From positions 38,647 through 102,646 of the forward strand of contig CAZFOY010000004.1 in NCBI GenBank assembly GCA_964520865.1: DNA of 64,000 bases, given 5' to 3'. Of the stretch, positions 35,230 to 42,246 are shown piece by piece. The notes beneath the pieces are model-generated. The model worked only from the letters and a program-made list of their open reading frames with translations. It made no database searches and was not told the origin of the DNA. How positions within the stretch are numbered: the first letter of the stretch is position 1; each line of letters starts with the position of its first letter. The position numbers and the translations under genes were made by a program. This stretch comes from CAVQCT01 sp964520865 (GTDB lineage: Bacteria > Zixibacteria > MSB-5A5 > GN15 > FEB-12).

Positions 35230-36142
35230 TTTCGAGAAGATTGTAGAGACTTCGGACGAATGGATCGTCACCCGAACCGGCATTAAAGAACGCAGAATCG
35301 CAAACGGTATGGCCAGCTCCGATATGGCCGTCGAAGCGGCGAAAAAGGCACTGGAAATGGCCGGATGCGCAAACGATGAAATAGGGATTCTAATTATCGG
35401 AACGGTGACGCCGGACTATCGCCTGCCGTCGACCGCTTGCATAGTTCAGGAGAAAATGGGTCTGCCGAACGCAGTCGCGCTCGACGTTACAGCGGCGTGC
35501 ACCGGCTTTATCACCGGTATGTCTCTGGCGGCGCCCCTTGTAGAAAACGGTCAATATAAACGCGCCCTCGTTATCGGCGTGGAAAAACTTTCCGCCTTCA
35601 CCGATTACACCGATCGAAATACGTGCGTGCTGTTCGGCGACGCCGCCGGTGCAGCGGTTCTTGCTCCCGACAGCAACGGCAGCGGCCTGATATCCACGTA
35701 CCTCCGATCAGACGGATCTTATCGGAAGCTTCTCTGGGCGGAAGTGGGTGGCACGGTCGAACCATACTCGCCCGACTTTGCGTACGATGGTCGCGACAAG
35801 ATATATATGAATGGCGCTGATGTCTTCAAAGTAGCGGTGAAGGAAATGTGCAACGCCGCTTTGAAAGTGATCGAAAACGCCGGATTGCAGCCTTCTGATA
35901 TTTCTCTTATCGTTCCGCACCAGGCGAATATTCGGATTATCGAGGCAATTGCCAAACGGCTGAAACTCGGCATGGATCGCGTATTTGTCAATATCGAGAA
36001 ATACGGGAACACATCGGCAGCATCGATTCCTCTCGCGCTCGACGAAGCCAACCGGGCAGGAAAGATCAAACCTGGCGACTACGTTCTCACGGTGGCCTTC
36101 GGCGGCGGCCTGATCTGGGGCGCCAATCTCCTGAGGTGGTAA
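35156..36142 (+). CDS. fabH: 3-oxoacyl-ACP synthase III (FabH)
   Basis: Starts fatty acid synthesis by condensing an acyl-CoA primer with malonyl-ACP. The 328-residue protein has the catalytic triad: Cys115 in TAACTGF, His near 254 in VPHQANIR, and Asn near 284 in YGNTSAAS. The N-terminus RARIIGTGSYTPPQR is the normal start of the family, so ATG 35156 is preferred although it lies 74 bases inside plsX. A GGACGGA sequence precedes it. The stop is followed immediately by fabD. Confidence 0.95.
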   Translation: MEQKVRARIIGTGSYTPPQRMTNADFEKIVETSDEWIVTRTGIKERRIANGMASSDMAVEAAKKALEMAGCANDEIGILIIGTVTPDYRLPSTACIVQEKMGLPNAVALDVTAACTGFITGMSLAAPLVENGQYKRALVIGVEKLSAFTDYTDRNTCVLFGDAAGAAVLAPDSNGSGLISTYLRSDGSYRKLLWAEVGGTVEPYSPDFAYDGRDKIYMNGADVFKVAVKEMCNAALKVIENAGLQPSDISLIVPHQANIRIIEAIAKRLKLGMDRVFVNIEKYGNTSAASIPLALDEANRAGKIKPGDYVLTVAFGGGLIWGANLLRW

Positions 36143-36144
36143 AC

Positions 36145-37077
36145 ATGAATAAGACAGTACTCGTATTTCCGGGGCAGGCTTCCCAATATGTCGGTATGGG
36201 CAAAGAAATATACGATTCTTCGGAGAAGGTGCGGGCCCTCTACCAACTGGCATCCGATGAGATCGGCGAAGATCTCGCGCGTCTATCGTTCGAGGGTCCG
36301 GCCGAAGAACTCAAGCGGACTCGTTTCACGCAGCCGGCGATACTCCTTCACGCTCTTTCGGTACTCGTTGTCCTTGAGGATCGGCTCCCTCAGTTCGACT
36401 TCGCCTGCGGCCACTCATTAGGCGAATACGCGGCGCTGGCCATTACCGGGGCCCTGACGTTCGAGGAGGCGATCCGGGCGGTCGTGAAGCGTGCCGCGCT
36501 CATGGAAGATGCGTGTCAGAAGAATCCCGGAACTATGGCCGCAATTATGGGATTGGACGAACCAACGGTAGAAAAGATTTGTAAGCAAGCGAGCAGCGCC
36601 GGTGTGGTCATTCCGGCAAATTTCAATTCGGCCATACAGATTGCAATCTCCGGATCGCTCGAAGGCGTGAAGAAAGCGGTCGAACTGGCCCAGGAAGCAA
36701 AGGCCAAACGCGCCATCATGCTCGAAGTCGGGGGTGCGTTTCACTCCCCGTTGATGGAGCCGGCGAAGGTTGGTCTGGCGGCGTATCTGGAGAATATCAA
36801 AATTTCGAATCCGACCGTTCCGGTAATAGCGAATGTTACGGCAAAGCCGGTCACCGACGGCAACGAGGTGAGAAGACTGCTGGTGGAGCAGGTAACCGCT
36901 CCGGTGCGATGGGCTCAGACGATGGGATTTCTCCTTGACAATGAGGTCAGGACTGTTATAGAGATAGGGCCCGGCAAGGTATTGACAGGTTTGGCGAAGC
37001 GTGATCTCCGCCCCGAGACCAGCATTAACCTGGATACCCTGACGGATATTGAGGCGTTCAAGCAAGTTGAAGTTTAG
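36145..37077 (+). CDS. fabD: Malonyl-CoA:ACP transacylase (FabD)
   Basis: Loads malonyl groups onto ACP for chain elongation. The 310-residue alpha/beta hydrolase-like protein has VFPGQASQYVGMG at the N-terminus, the nucleophile Ser near residue 91 in GHSLGEYAA and the His near 200 in GAFHSPLM. Start is ATG 36145, with TGAGGTGG about 6 bases upstream; GTG 36136 also lies in frame but inside this ribosome-binding site. Eight bases separate it from fabG. Confidence 0.95.
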   Translation: MNKTVLVFPGQASQYVGMGKEIYDSSEKVRALYQLASDEIGEDLARLSFEGPAEELKRTRFTQPAILLHALSVLVVLEDRLPQFDFACGHSLGEYAALAITGALTFEEAIRAVVKRAALMEDACQKNPGTMAAIMGLDEPTVEKICKQASSAGVVIPANFNSAIQIAISGSLEGVKKAVELAQEAKAKRAIMLEVGGAFHSPLMEPAKVGLAAYLENIKISNPTVPVIANVTAKPVTDGNEVRRLLVEQVTAPVRWAQTMGFLLDNEVRTVIEIGPGKVLTGLAKRDLRPETSINLDTLTDIEAFKQVEV

Positions 37078-37085
37078 GATGTGAC

Positions 37086-37820
37086 ATGGATTTTTCCGGT
37101 AAGACGGTAGTAGTGACAGGATCGGCGCGAGGTATCGGCCGGGTGATCGCCGAGAAGTTCGCTTCGCTCGGCGCGACCGTGGTGATCAGCGACCTCGATC
37201 AGCAGACGGTTGAGGCAGTCGCCCGTGAATTGGGAGGGAATGCCGCCGGATTCAAGGCCGATGTGACCAAGCGGGAGGACGTTGAGTCTCTGTTCGACAA
37301 GGTACTGGAGAAGTTCGGGCGGATCGATGTTGTCATCAATAACGCCGGAATCACCCGGGACACCCTGATGATTCGTATGGACGAAAAAGATTGGGACATG
37401 GTACTTGACATCAATCTTAAAGGCGCTTTTCTTGTCACAAAAACGGTAGCCCGGATCATGATGAAGCAGCGTTCCGGACGGATCGTGAATATAAGTTCGA
37501 TAGTCGGAATTACCGGAAACGCAGGTCAGGTTAACTACTCAGCTTCAAAAGCCGGCCTGATCGGCCTGACCAAGTCGGCAGCCAAGGAACTCGCGCCTCG
37601 CGGAATCACCGTGAACGCGGTAGCGCCGGGATACATCGCCACCGACATGACGGCGGCGTTATCCGACGAAGCTAAAGAAGGGTTCCTGGGACGAGTACTT
37701 ATCAAGCGACCGGGCACACCGGAAGATGTTGCCTCGGCAGTCAGCTTCCTGGCGTCTGACGAGGCATCGTACATAACCGGCCAGGTGTTGTCGGTTGATG
37801 GCGGATTGACAATAGCATAA
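37086..37820 (+). CDS. fabG: 3-oxoacyl-ACP reductase (FabG)
   Basis: NADPH-dependent short-chain dehydrogenase of 244 residues that reduces the 3-keto group in each elongation round. The cofactor motif TGSARGIG is near residue 12, NNAG near 87, catalytic Ser in INISSIVG and the Tyr-Lys pair in YSASKAG near 150. The C-terminal dimer segment SYITGQVLSVDGGLTIA is intact. Start at ATG 37086. The order fabD-fabG-acpP-fabF is conserved in many bacteria. Confidence 0.96.
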   Translation: MDFSGKTVVVTGSARGIGRVIAEKFASLGATVVISDLDQQTVEAVARELGGNAAGFKADVTKREDVESLFDKVLEKFGRIDVVINNAGITRDTLMIRMDEKDWDMVLDINLKGAFLVTKTVARIMMKQRSGRIVNISSIVGITGNAGQVNYSASKAGLIGLTKSAAKELAPRGITVNAVAPGYIATDMTAALSDEAKEGFLGRVLIKRPGTPEDVASAVSFLASDEASYITGQVLSVDGGLTIA

Positions 37821-37848
37821 TACCAATAATCTCAAAAGGAGTCGTTAC

Positions 37849-38085
37849 ATGTCAGTAGAAGAGAGAGTAAAGGAAATCATCGTCGAGCAGCTTGGCGTGG
37901 AAGCCGGGCAGGTGACCGAGCGCGCTAAATTCGTCGAGGACCTCGGAGCCGATTCGCTGGATACGGTTGAACTGGTCATGGCCCTCGAAGAAGAGTTTTC
38001 GATCGAGATTCCGGACGAAGACGCAGAGAAGATCGTCTCCGTCGGCGATGCGATCAGCTATATCCAGGAACACTCCGACAAGTAA
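37849..38085 (+). CDS. acpP: Acyl carrier protein
   Basis: Carries growing acyl chains on a phosphopantetheine arm. The 78-residue acidic protein has the attachment Ser36 in GADSLDTVELVMALEEEF and the normal four-helix length. Start at ATG 37849 behind AAAGGAG. It lies between fabG and fabF as usual and follows the same strand and spacing pattern. Confidence 0.97.
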   Translation: MSVEERVKEIIVEQLGVEAGQVTERAKFVEDLGADSLDTVELVMALEEEFSIEIPDEDAEKIVSVGDAISYIQEHSDK

Positions 38086-38108
38086 CACCACCGGGTAGCA
38101 GGGATAGC

Positions 38109-39368
38109 GTGACAAACATGAAAAGAAGAGTCGTCATAACAGGAATGGGGATCGTCTCCCCGGTCGGTAACACGGTCGAACAGTTCTGGAAGGCACTGTT
38201 GGAGGGGAGATCCGGCGTCGGTGCGATAACTCGTTTCGATGTTTCACAATATCCCGCTCGGATCGCGGCCGAAGTCAAAGATTTCGACCCGACCAATTAC
38301 ATGGACAAGAAGGACGCCCGCCGTATGGATCCATCGGAGCAGTATGCCATGGCGGCCAGCGAGCAGGCGATCCTCAATTCGAAACTGAATCTCGAGACGG
38401 TCGATCTGGACCGGTGCGGAGTCGTTATCGGTTCCGGCATCGGCGGCATTTCAACCTTCGAGAAACAACACAGCTTGCTCGAGACATCGGGCCCGGGCAA
38501 GGTGTCGCCGTTCTTCATTCCGATGATGATAATCGACATGTGTGCGGGTCTGGTATCGATTCGTCACGGCTTCCGGGGACCGAACTATGCGACAGTTTCG
38601 GCCTGTGCGTCCTCGGCGCACGCGATTGTCGACGCCTATCGCATCATTGAGCGGGGCGAGGCGGACGTGATGATCACCGGAGGAGCGGAGGCGACAATCA
38701 CTCCGTCGTCCCTTGCCGGGTTCTGCCAGGCCAAGGCGCTTTCAACGCGCAACGATGAACCGGAACGGGCTTCGCGTCCTTTCGATGCCGGTCGCGACGG
38801 ATTCGTCATGGGCGAAGGATCGGCGACCCTGATTCTGGAGGACCTCGAGCACGCCCGGGCTCGCGGTGCTCACATCTACGCCGAAATGAAGGGGGCGGCG
38901 ATGACGGCCGATGCCTATCACATGACCGCTCCGCATCCCGAAGGTTACGGCGCGCGCAAGGCGATCGAGTTCGCTCTTAAGAGTGCCGGGATCGGCTGCC
39001 ATGAGATCGACTACATCAACACGCACGGTACGTCGACCGAGCTGGGCGATATCGCCGAGACCAAGGCGATCAAAGAAGTATGCGGCGAGCACGCCTACAA
39101 GATCCCGATCAATTCGACCAAGTCGCTGGTCGGTCATCTGCTTGGCGCCGCCGGCGCGGTGGAACTGCTGACGTCGATAAAATCCATCGAAGAAGGCGTC
39201 GTTCATCCGACCATTAACCTGGATAACCCTGATCCGGAGTGCGATCTGGACTATGTTCCGCACAAGAAAAGGGAGCATGAGATTAAGTATGCCATGTCTA
39301 ACTCGTTCGGGTTCGGCGGGCACAACGTCACGCTCATTGTCGGGAGATACGATAATCACGCAGGCTAA
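38109..39368 (+). CDS. fabF: 3-oxoacyl-ACP synthase II (FabF)
   Basis: Elongating beta-ketoacyl-ACP synthase of 419 residues. Catalytic residues are Cys near 165 in SACASSAHA, His near 304 in NTHGTST, and His near 341 in VGHLLGAAG. The first residues are MTNMKRRVVITGMG. GTG 38109 has AGGGAT about 5 bases upstream and is used here; ATG 38118, where family similarity begins, is the alternative. The stop TAA abuts the rnc start. Confidence 0.95.
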   Translation: MTNMKRRVVITGMGIVSPVGNTVEQFWKALLEGRSGVGAITRFDVSQYPARIAAEVKDFDPTNYMDKKDARRMDPSEQYAMAASEQAILNSKLNLETVDLDRCGVVIGSGIGGISTFEKQHSLLETSGPGKVSPFFIPMMIIDMCAGLVSIRHGFRGPNYATVSACASSAHAIVDAYRIIERGEADVMITGGAEATITPSSLAGFCQAKALSTRNDEPERASRPFDAGRDGFVMGEGSATLILEDLEHARARGAHIYAEMKGAAMTADAYHMTAPHPEGYGARKAIEFALKSAGIGCHEIDYINTHGTSTELGDIAETKAIKEVCGEHAYKIPINSTKSLVGHLLGAAGAVELLTSIKSIEEGVVHPTINLDNPDPECDLDYVPHKKREHEIKYAMSNSFGFGGHNVTLIVGRYDNHAG

Positions 39369-40115
39369 ATGAACTGGTGGAAAAGACTCATCGGACCGTT
39401 CACGACGCCTGATTCGGAGCGAGACGGGCTGTCTCAGGTTCAGCATATTCTCGGCTATCACTTCCGAAACGAATCGCTTCTTACCCTTGCACTCACGCAT
39501 CGCTCATTTTCCAATTCCCGTGACGTTAACCGCACTTCCAACGAACGCCTTGAATATCTCGGTGACTCGGTCCTCGGGCTGGTCATTGCCGATCGCCTCT
39601 ATCACGACCACCCGGACCTTCGCGAAGGAGAGCTAACGAAACTCAAGGCGATGCTCGTCAACGAGACCACTCTTTCGAACATCGGGAAAGAGATGGAGCT
39701 GAATCAGCATATCCGTTTGTCGGCCGAGGAAGACAAGCTCGGCGGCCGGGAGCGTCCCTCGATAATCTCCGATGCTTTCGAGTCGGTAATCGGCGCCGTC
39801 TATATCGACGGGGGCCTGGAGGCGGCGCGCGACGTTATCCTGAGGTCGATCTATCTGCGTAAGGAAGTCATCATTACCGATGACTCCCAGAAGAATTTCA
39901 AAGGTGAACTGCTCGAGCTCATTCAGGCCAGAGGGGAAGGGATGCCTCGATACGATGTCGTTTCGGAGAGCGGACCCGATCACGAGAAGGAATTCACCGT
40001 CGTGGTGTTCGTTGCGGACCGACGGATCGGCACCGGCGTAGGATCGACCAAGAAAGAGGCGGAGCAGCGTGCAGCCGCCATGGCACTCGATGCTTTCAGG
40101 GAGATGATGCATTAG
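39369..40115 (+). CDS. rnc: Ribonuclease III
   Basis: Double-stranded-RNA endonuclease acting on rRNA precursors and structured mRNAs. The 248-residue protein has a catalytic domain with the signature NERLEYLGDSVLGLV (near residue 57) and acidic metal ligands, including the DAFESVIGAVYID segment near 137. A C-terminal dsRNA-binding domain spans about residues 175-247, with VGSTKKEAEQRAAAMAL. Start at ATG 39369, directly after fabF; the acpP-fabF-rnc order is common. It ends the operon. The 3' region is AT-rich but has no clear terminator. Confidence 0.95.
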   Translation: MNWWKRLIGPFTTPDSERDGLSQVQHILGYHFRNESLLTLALTHRSFSNSRDVNRTSNERLEYLGDSVLGLVIADRLYHDHPDLREGELTKLKAMLVNETTLSNIGKEMELNQHIRLSAEEDKLGGRERPSIISDAFESVIGAVYIDGGLEAARDVILRSIYLRKEVIITDDSQKNFKGELLELIQARGEGMPRYDVVSESGPDHEKEFTVVVFVADRRIGTGVGSTKKEAEQRAAAMALDAFREMMH

Positions 40116-40217
40116 GTCGCGCGAGCATCATCGTCCATCACACTCTCCGTTCGGATACGCACCCCAACAATCTTCGTGCCGGCGCGATCTTTTTCTGCAA
40201 TCCCGTCTTTTTTTTTA

Positions 40218-40246
40218 TTGACATTATTTTCAAGTATCGTTATCAA
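40218..40246 (+). promoter_or_regulatory. Possible promoter of the histone-like gene
   Basis: -35 TTGACA (40218-40223) preceded by a T9 run, 17-bp spacer, weak -10 TATCAA (40241-40246). It would give a leader of about 100 nt holding a small hairpin GTTCC/GGAAC (40313-40326) upstream of the strong AAGGAG at 40341-40346. Confidence 0.4.
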
Positions 40247-40353
40247 CAGCAACGTACTTAATAAATAAAGGTGTCATGGCCCAGATTGATACGGAGTTAA
40301 CATAGACGTAAAGTTCCTTCTGGAACCATTAACCTTAATTAAGGAGATGTGCA

Positions 40354-40821
40354 ATGCGCAAAGCAACTCGGAAGAAAACCGCGAAGGCCAAAGCCAAGAA
40401 ACCGGCCGTTCGCAAAGGCGCCAAAGCCTGGTCGAAGGAAGAGATCGCCCAGCTTCGGACCATGTATCGGACTCAGTCCGCGACGCAGATCGCCAAGGCC
40501 CTGAGGAGAAGTCTCTCTTCGGTCAAGGCGAAAGCCCGCGCCCTGAAACTTCGCAAACCGGCGTCGGCTCGGAGAAAAGCAGCTCCGAAGAAGAAAGTCG
40601 CTCGTAAGACGACTCGCAGAAAAGCCGCTCCGAAGAGAAAGACGGCAAAGAAGACCGCTCGCAAGAAAACTGCGAAGAAGGCTGTGAGGAAGACTGCTCG
40701 CAAGAAAACCGCGAAGAAGACGACTCGCAGAAAAGCCGCTCCGAAGAGAAAGGTTGCGAAGAAGACTGCTCGCAAGAAAACTGCGAAGAAGAGAACTGCC
40801 AGAAGAGGCAAGAAGAAATAG
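40354..40821 (+). CDS. Histone H1-like basic protein with Myb/SANT-like N-terminal domain
   Basis: A 155-residue highly basic protein, likely a nucleoid or DNA-compacting factor. Residues about 24-66 look like a small helix-turn-helix of the Myb/SANT or GcrA-like type: WSKEEIAQLRTMYRTQSATQ followed by IAKALRRSLSSVKAKARAL, with a Trp at the start and a recognition-helix-like end. From about 67 the protein is almost only Lys, Ala, Arg and Thr, like bacterial H1-like proteins (AlgP, Hc1). The tail contains a near-perfect 24-residue repeat at 86-109 and 123-146 (one Thr/Val difference). It has a strong ribosome-binding site AAGGAG and a strong terminator, so it is a single-gene unit and probably well expressed. 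The combination of an ordered domain with the tail suggests sequence-guided DNA binding; this is inference. Confidence 0.8.
   Translation: MRKATRKKTAKAKAKKPAVRKGAKAWSKEEIAQLRTMYRTQSATQIAKALRRSLSSVKAKARALKLRKPASARRKAAPKKKVARKTTRRKAAPKRKTAKKTARKKTAKKAVRKTARKKTAKKTTRRKAAPKRKVAKKTARKKTAKKRTARRGKKK
40609..40791 (+). repeat. Internal direct repeat coding the histone-like tail
   Basis: Two copies of 72 bp (40609-40680 and 40720-40791), 111 bp apart, encode the same 24 residues with one change. Identity at DNA level is also very high, which points to recent duplication or slippage inside the gene. Confidence 0.7.
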
Positions 40822-40842
40822 ATAGCAGTCACTATCTGTGAT

Positions 40843-40870
40843 AAAGCCCGCCGATCGGCGGGCTTTTTTT
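40843..40870 (+). terminator. Intrinsic terminator of the histone-like gene
   Basis: Stem AAAGCCCGCC (40843-40852) with GGCGGGCTTT (40857-40866), loop GATC, followed by a T-run to 40870. A textbook Rho-independent terminator. Confidence 0.9.
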
Positions 40871-40897
40871 GTGGTCGATCCGATCCGGTGCCCACCC

Positions 40898-40926
40898 TTG
40901 ACAATCCTGTCCCTATTTATGATATT
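40898..40926 (+). promoter_or_regulatory. Predicted promoter of etfB
   Basis: -35 TTGACA (40898-40903), 17-bp spacer, -10 GATATT (40921-40926). The leader of about 38 nt has AAGGAG before the ATG at 40971. Confidence 0.5.
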
Positions 40927-40970
40927 CACGGCAGATTGAATCGCGGTCCAGATCGATAGAAGGAGAGTTT

Positions 40971-41756
40971 ATGAATATAGTCGTGTTGATAAAGCAGGTG
41001 CCGGAAATCGCCCTGATAAAAGTCGATGAAGCTGCCAACCAGGTGGTTCTTCCGCAGGGCCCGGGGACGGTCAATCCGTTCGATGAGTACGCGGTCGAGG
41101 AGGGCCTGCGCCTTAAAGAGAAATATGGCGGCAAGTGTACGGTCATGTCGGTCGGAACCGAACGCACCGAATCCGCTTTGCGCAATTGTCTGGCTCTCGG
41201 CGTCGATGATGCCTATTTGCTGACTGACGAGAAGTTCAAGGATTCCGATCAGCAGGCGTACGGACGGATTCTGGCTGCCGGGCTCAGGAAACTCGGCGAA
41301 TACGATCTGATTCTGGCCGGCAAGCAGGCTATCGACTCCGACTCGGCACAGGTTCCCGGTGCCGTTGCGGCGAATCTCGGGCTTCCACAGGCTATGTTCG
41401 TGAAGAAGTTCGAAGCTGTGAACGGCAACAAGGCGACTGTCTTCAGGACGACCGAGGATGGATACGATGTGGTCGAACTGACCTTGCCGGCAGTCGTGTC
41501 GGTGGTCAAAGAAATCAATGAACCGCGCCTCCCTTCGCTCAAAGGGAAGATGGCCGCCAAGAAAAAAGAGATCGTAACCTGGGGGAGCGCCGATCTTGGA
41601 CTTGATGGTGCCGGTATCGGTGCACAATCTGGGACTAAGACGGTCAAAGTCTCTCCTCCGCCTCCCCGCGCCAAGGGTGAGATGATCGAAGGTGAGACGC
41701 CCGATGAGATCGCCGACAAGCTGTTCAAGAAACTTCGTGAAAACCAGGTCATCTGA
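40971..41756 (+). CDS. etfB: Electron transfer flavoprotein beta subunit, without adjacent alpha subunit
   Basis: Smaller subunit of ETF, 261 residues, which with EtfA carries electrons from acyl-CoA dehydrogenases to the quinone pool. It has the AMP-binding and FAD-contact segments NPFDEYAVEEGLRLKEKYG and AGKQAIDSDSAQVPGAVA and the signature VSVVKEINEPRLPSLKGKM near residue 178. Length is normal. It is flanked by a terminator on each side (40843-40870 and 41764-41787), so it forms a single-gene unit. EtfA is not in this window, which is unusual since the pair is nearly always adjacent. The acyl-CoA dehydrogenase at 56146-57348 is a likely partner. Start at ATG 40971 behind AAGGAG. Confidence 0.93.
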   Translation: MNIVVLIKQVPEIALIKVDEAANQVVLPQGPGTVNPFDEYAVEEGLRLKEKYGGKCTVMSVGTERTESALRNCLALGVDDAYLLTDEKFKDSDQQAYGRILAAGLRKLGEYDLILAGKQAIDSDSAQVPGAVAANLGLPQAMFVKKFEAVNGNKATVFRTTEDGYDVVELTLPAVVSVVKEINEPRLPSLKGKMAAKKKEIVTWGSADLGLDGAGIGAQSGTKTVKVSPPPPRAKGEMIEGETPDEIADKLFKKLRENQVI

Positions 41757-41763
41757 CCGTTTC

Positions 41764-41787
41764 GAGCCGCCTTCGGGCGGCTCTTTC
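41764..41787 (+). terminator. Intrinsic terminator after etfB
   Basis: Stem GAGCCGCC (41764-41771) with GGCGGCTC (41776-41783), loop TTCG, followed by TTTC. A stable hairpin with a short T-run. Confidence 0.7.
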
Positions 41788-41819
41788 AATTGTGGGCCGT
41801 ACCTACAGGATGTTCGTGA

Positions 41820-42185
41820 ATGCTGATTCGTAAGCTCACCGAGATGAAAGAGATCGTGGCCGGAGACTCCACGCGACTTCGCGAGTTGCTGCACCCGGAG
41901 CGGGACTATCCGTTTTCGGGTCGCTACTCGCTCGCGTTCGCGTCACTTCCGCCCGGCCAGAGTTCAACCAGGCACCGTTTGATTTCCGACGAGGTCTACT
42001 ATGTTCTCTCCGGGTCCGGTCTCATGCATATCGACCACGAAAGTGCTGAGATCGGTGTTGGCGATGCGGTCGACATCCCTCCGGACGCGGAGCAGTGGCT
42101 TGAAAACACCGGAAAGACCGATCTGAACTTCCTCTGTATTGTCGATCCCGCGTGGCGGGCCGAGGACGAGACGGTGATCGAATAG
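41820..42185 (+). CDS. Cupin-domain protein
   Basis: A 121-residue single-domain cupin. The first conserved motif is around residues 50-68 (SSTRHRLISDEVYYVLSGSG, with His and Glu ligands) and the second around 83-100 (VGDAVDIPPDAEQWLENTG). The second motif has Gln instead of the usual His, so metal binding may be weakened. Similar small cupins serve as sugar epimerases, dioxygenases or regulatory domains; nothing in the neighbourhood narrows this down. Start at ATG 41820 with AGGA about 9 bases upstream. Confidence 0.85.
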   Translation: MLIRKLTEMKEIVAGDSTRLRELLHPERDYPFSGRYSLAFASLPPGQSSTRHRLISDEVYYVLSGSGLMHIDHESAEIGVGDAVDIPPDAEQWLENTGKTDLNFLCIVDPAWRAEDETVIE

Positions 42186-42210
42186 GCTCGTTCTCACAAC
42201 CTGTTTAAAA

Positions 42211-42240
42211 TTGACTTCCCCGCAAAAATGCCGATATATT
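42211..42240 (+). promoter_or_regulatory. Predicted promoter of the 743-residue secreted protein, likely leaderless
   Basis: -35 TTGACT (42211-42216), 18-bp spacer, -10 TATATT (42235-42240). The ATG at 42247 lies 6 bases after the -10 box and no Shine-Dalgarno is present. Confidence 0.55.
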
Positions 42241-42246
42241 TTCCGT

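Noticed and set aside
40609..40791. Regular repeats that could look like a CRISPR array
   Set aside because: The repeats are in frame within the histone-like gene and encode its tail; there are no spacers and no cas genes in the window.
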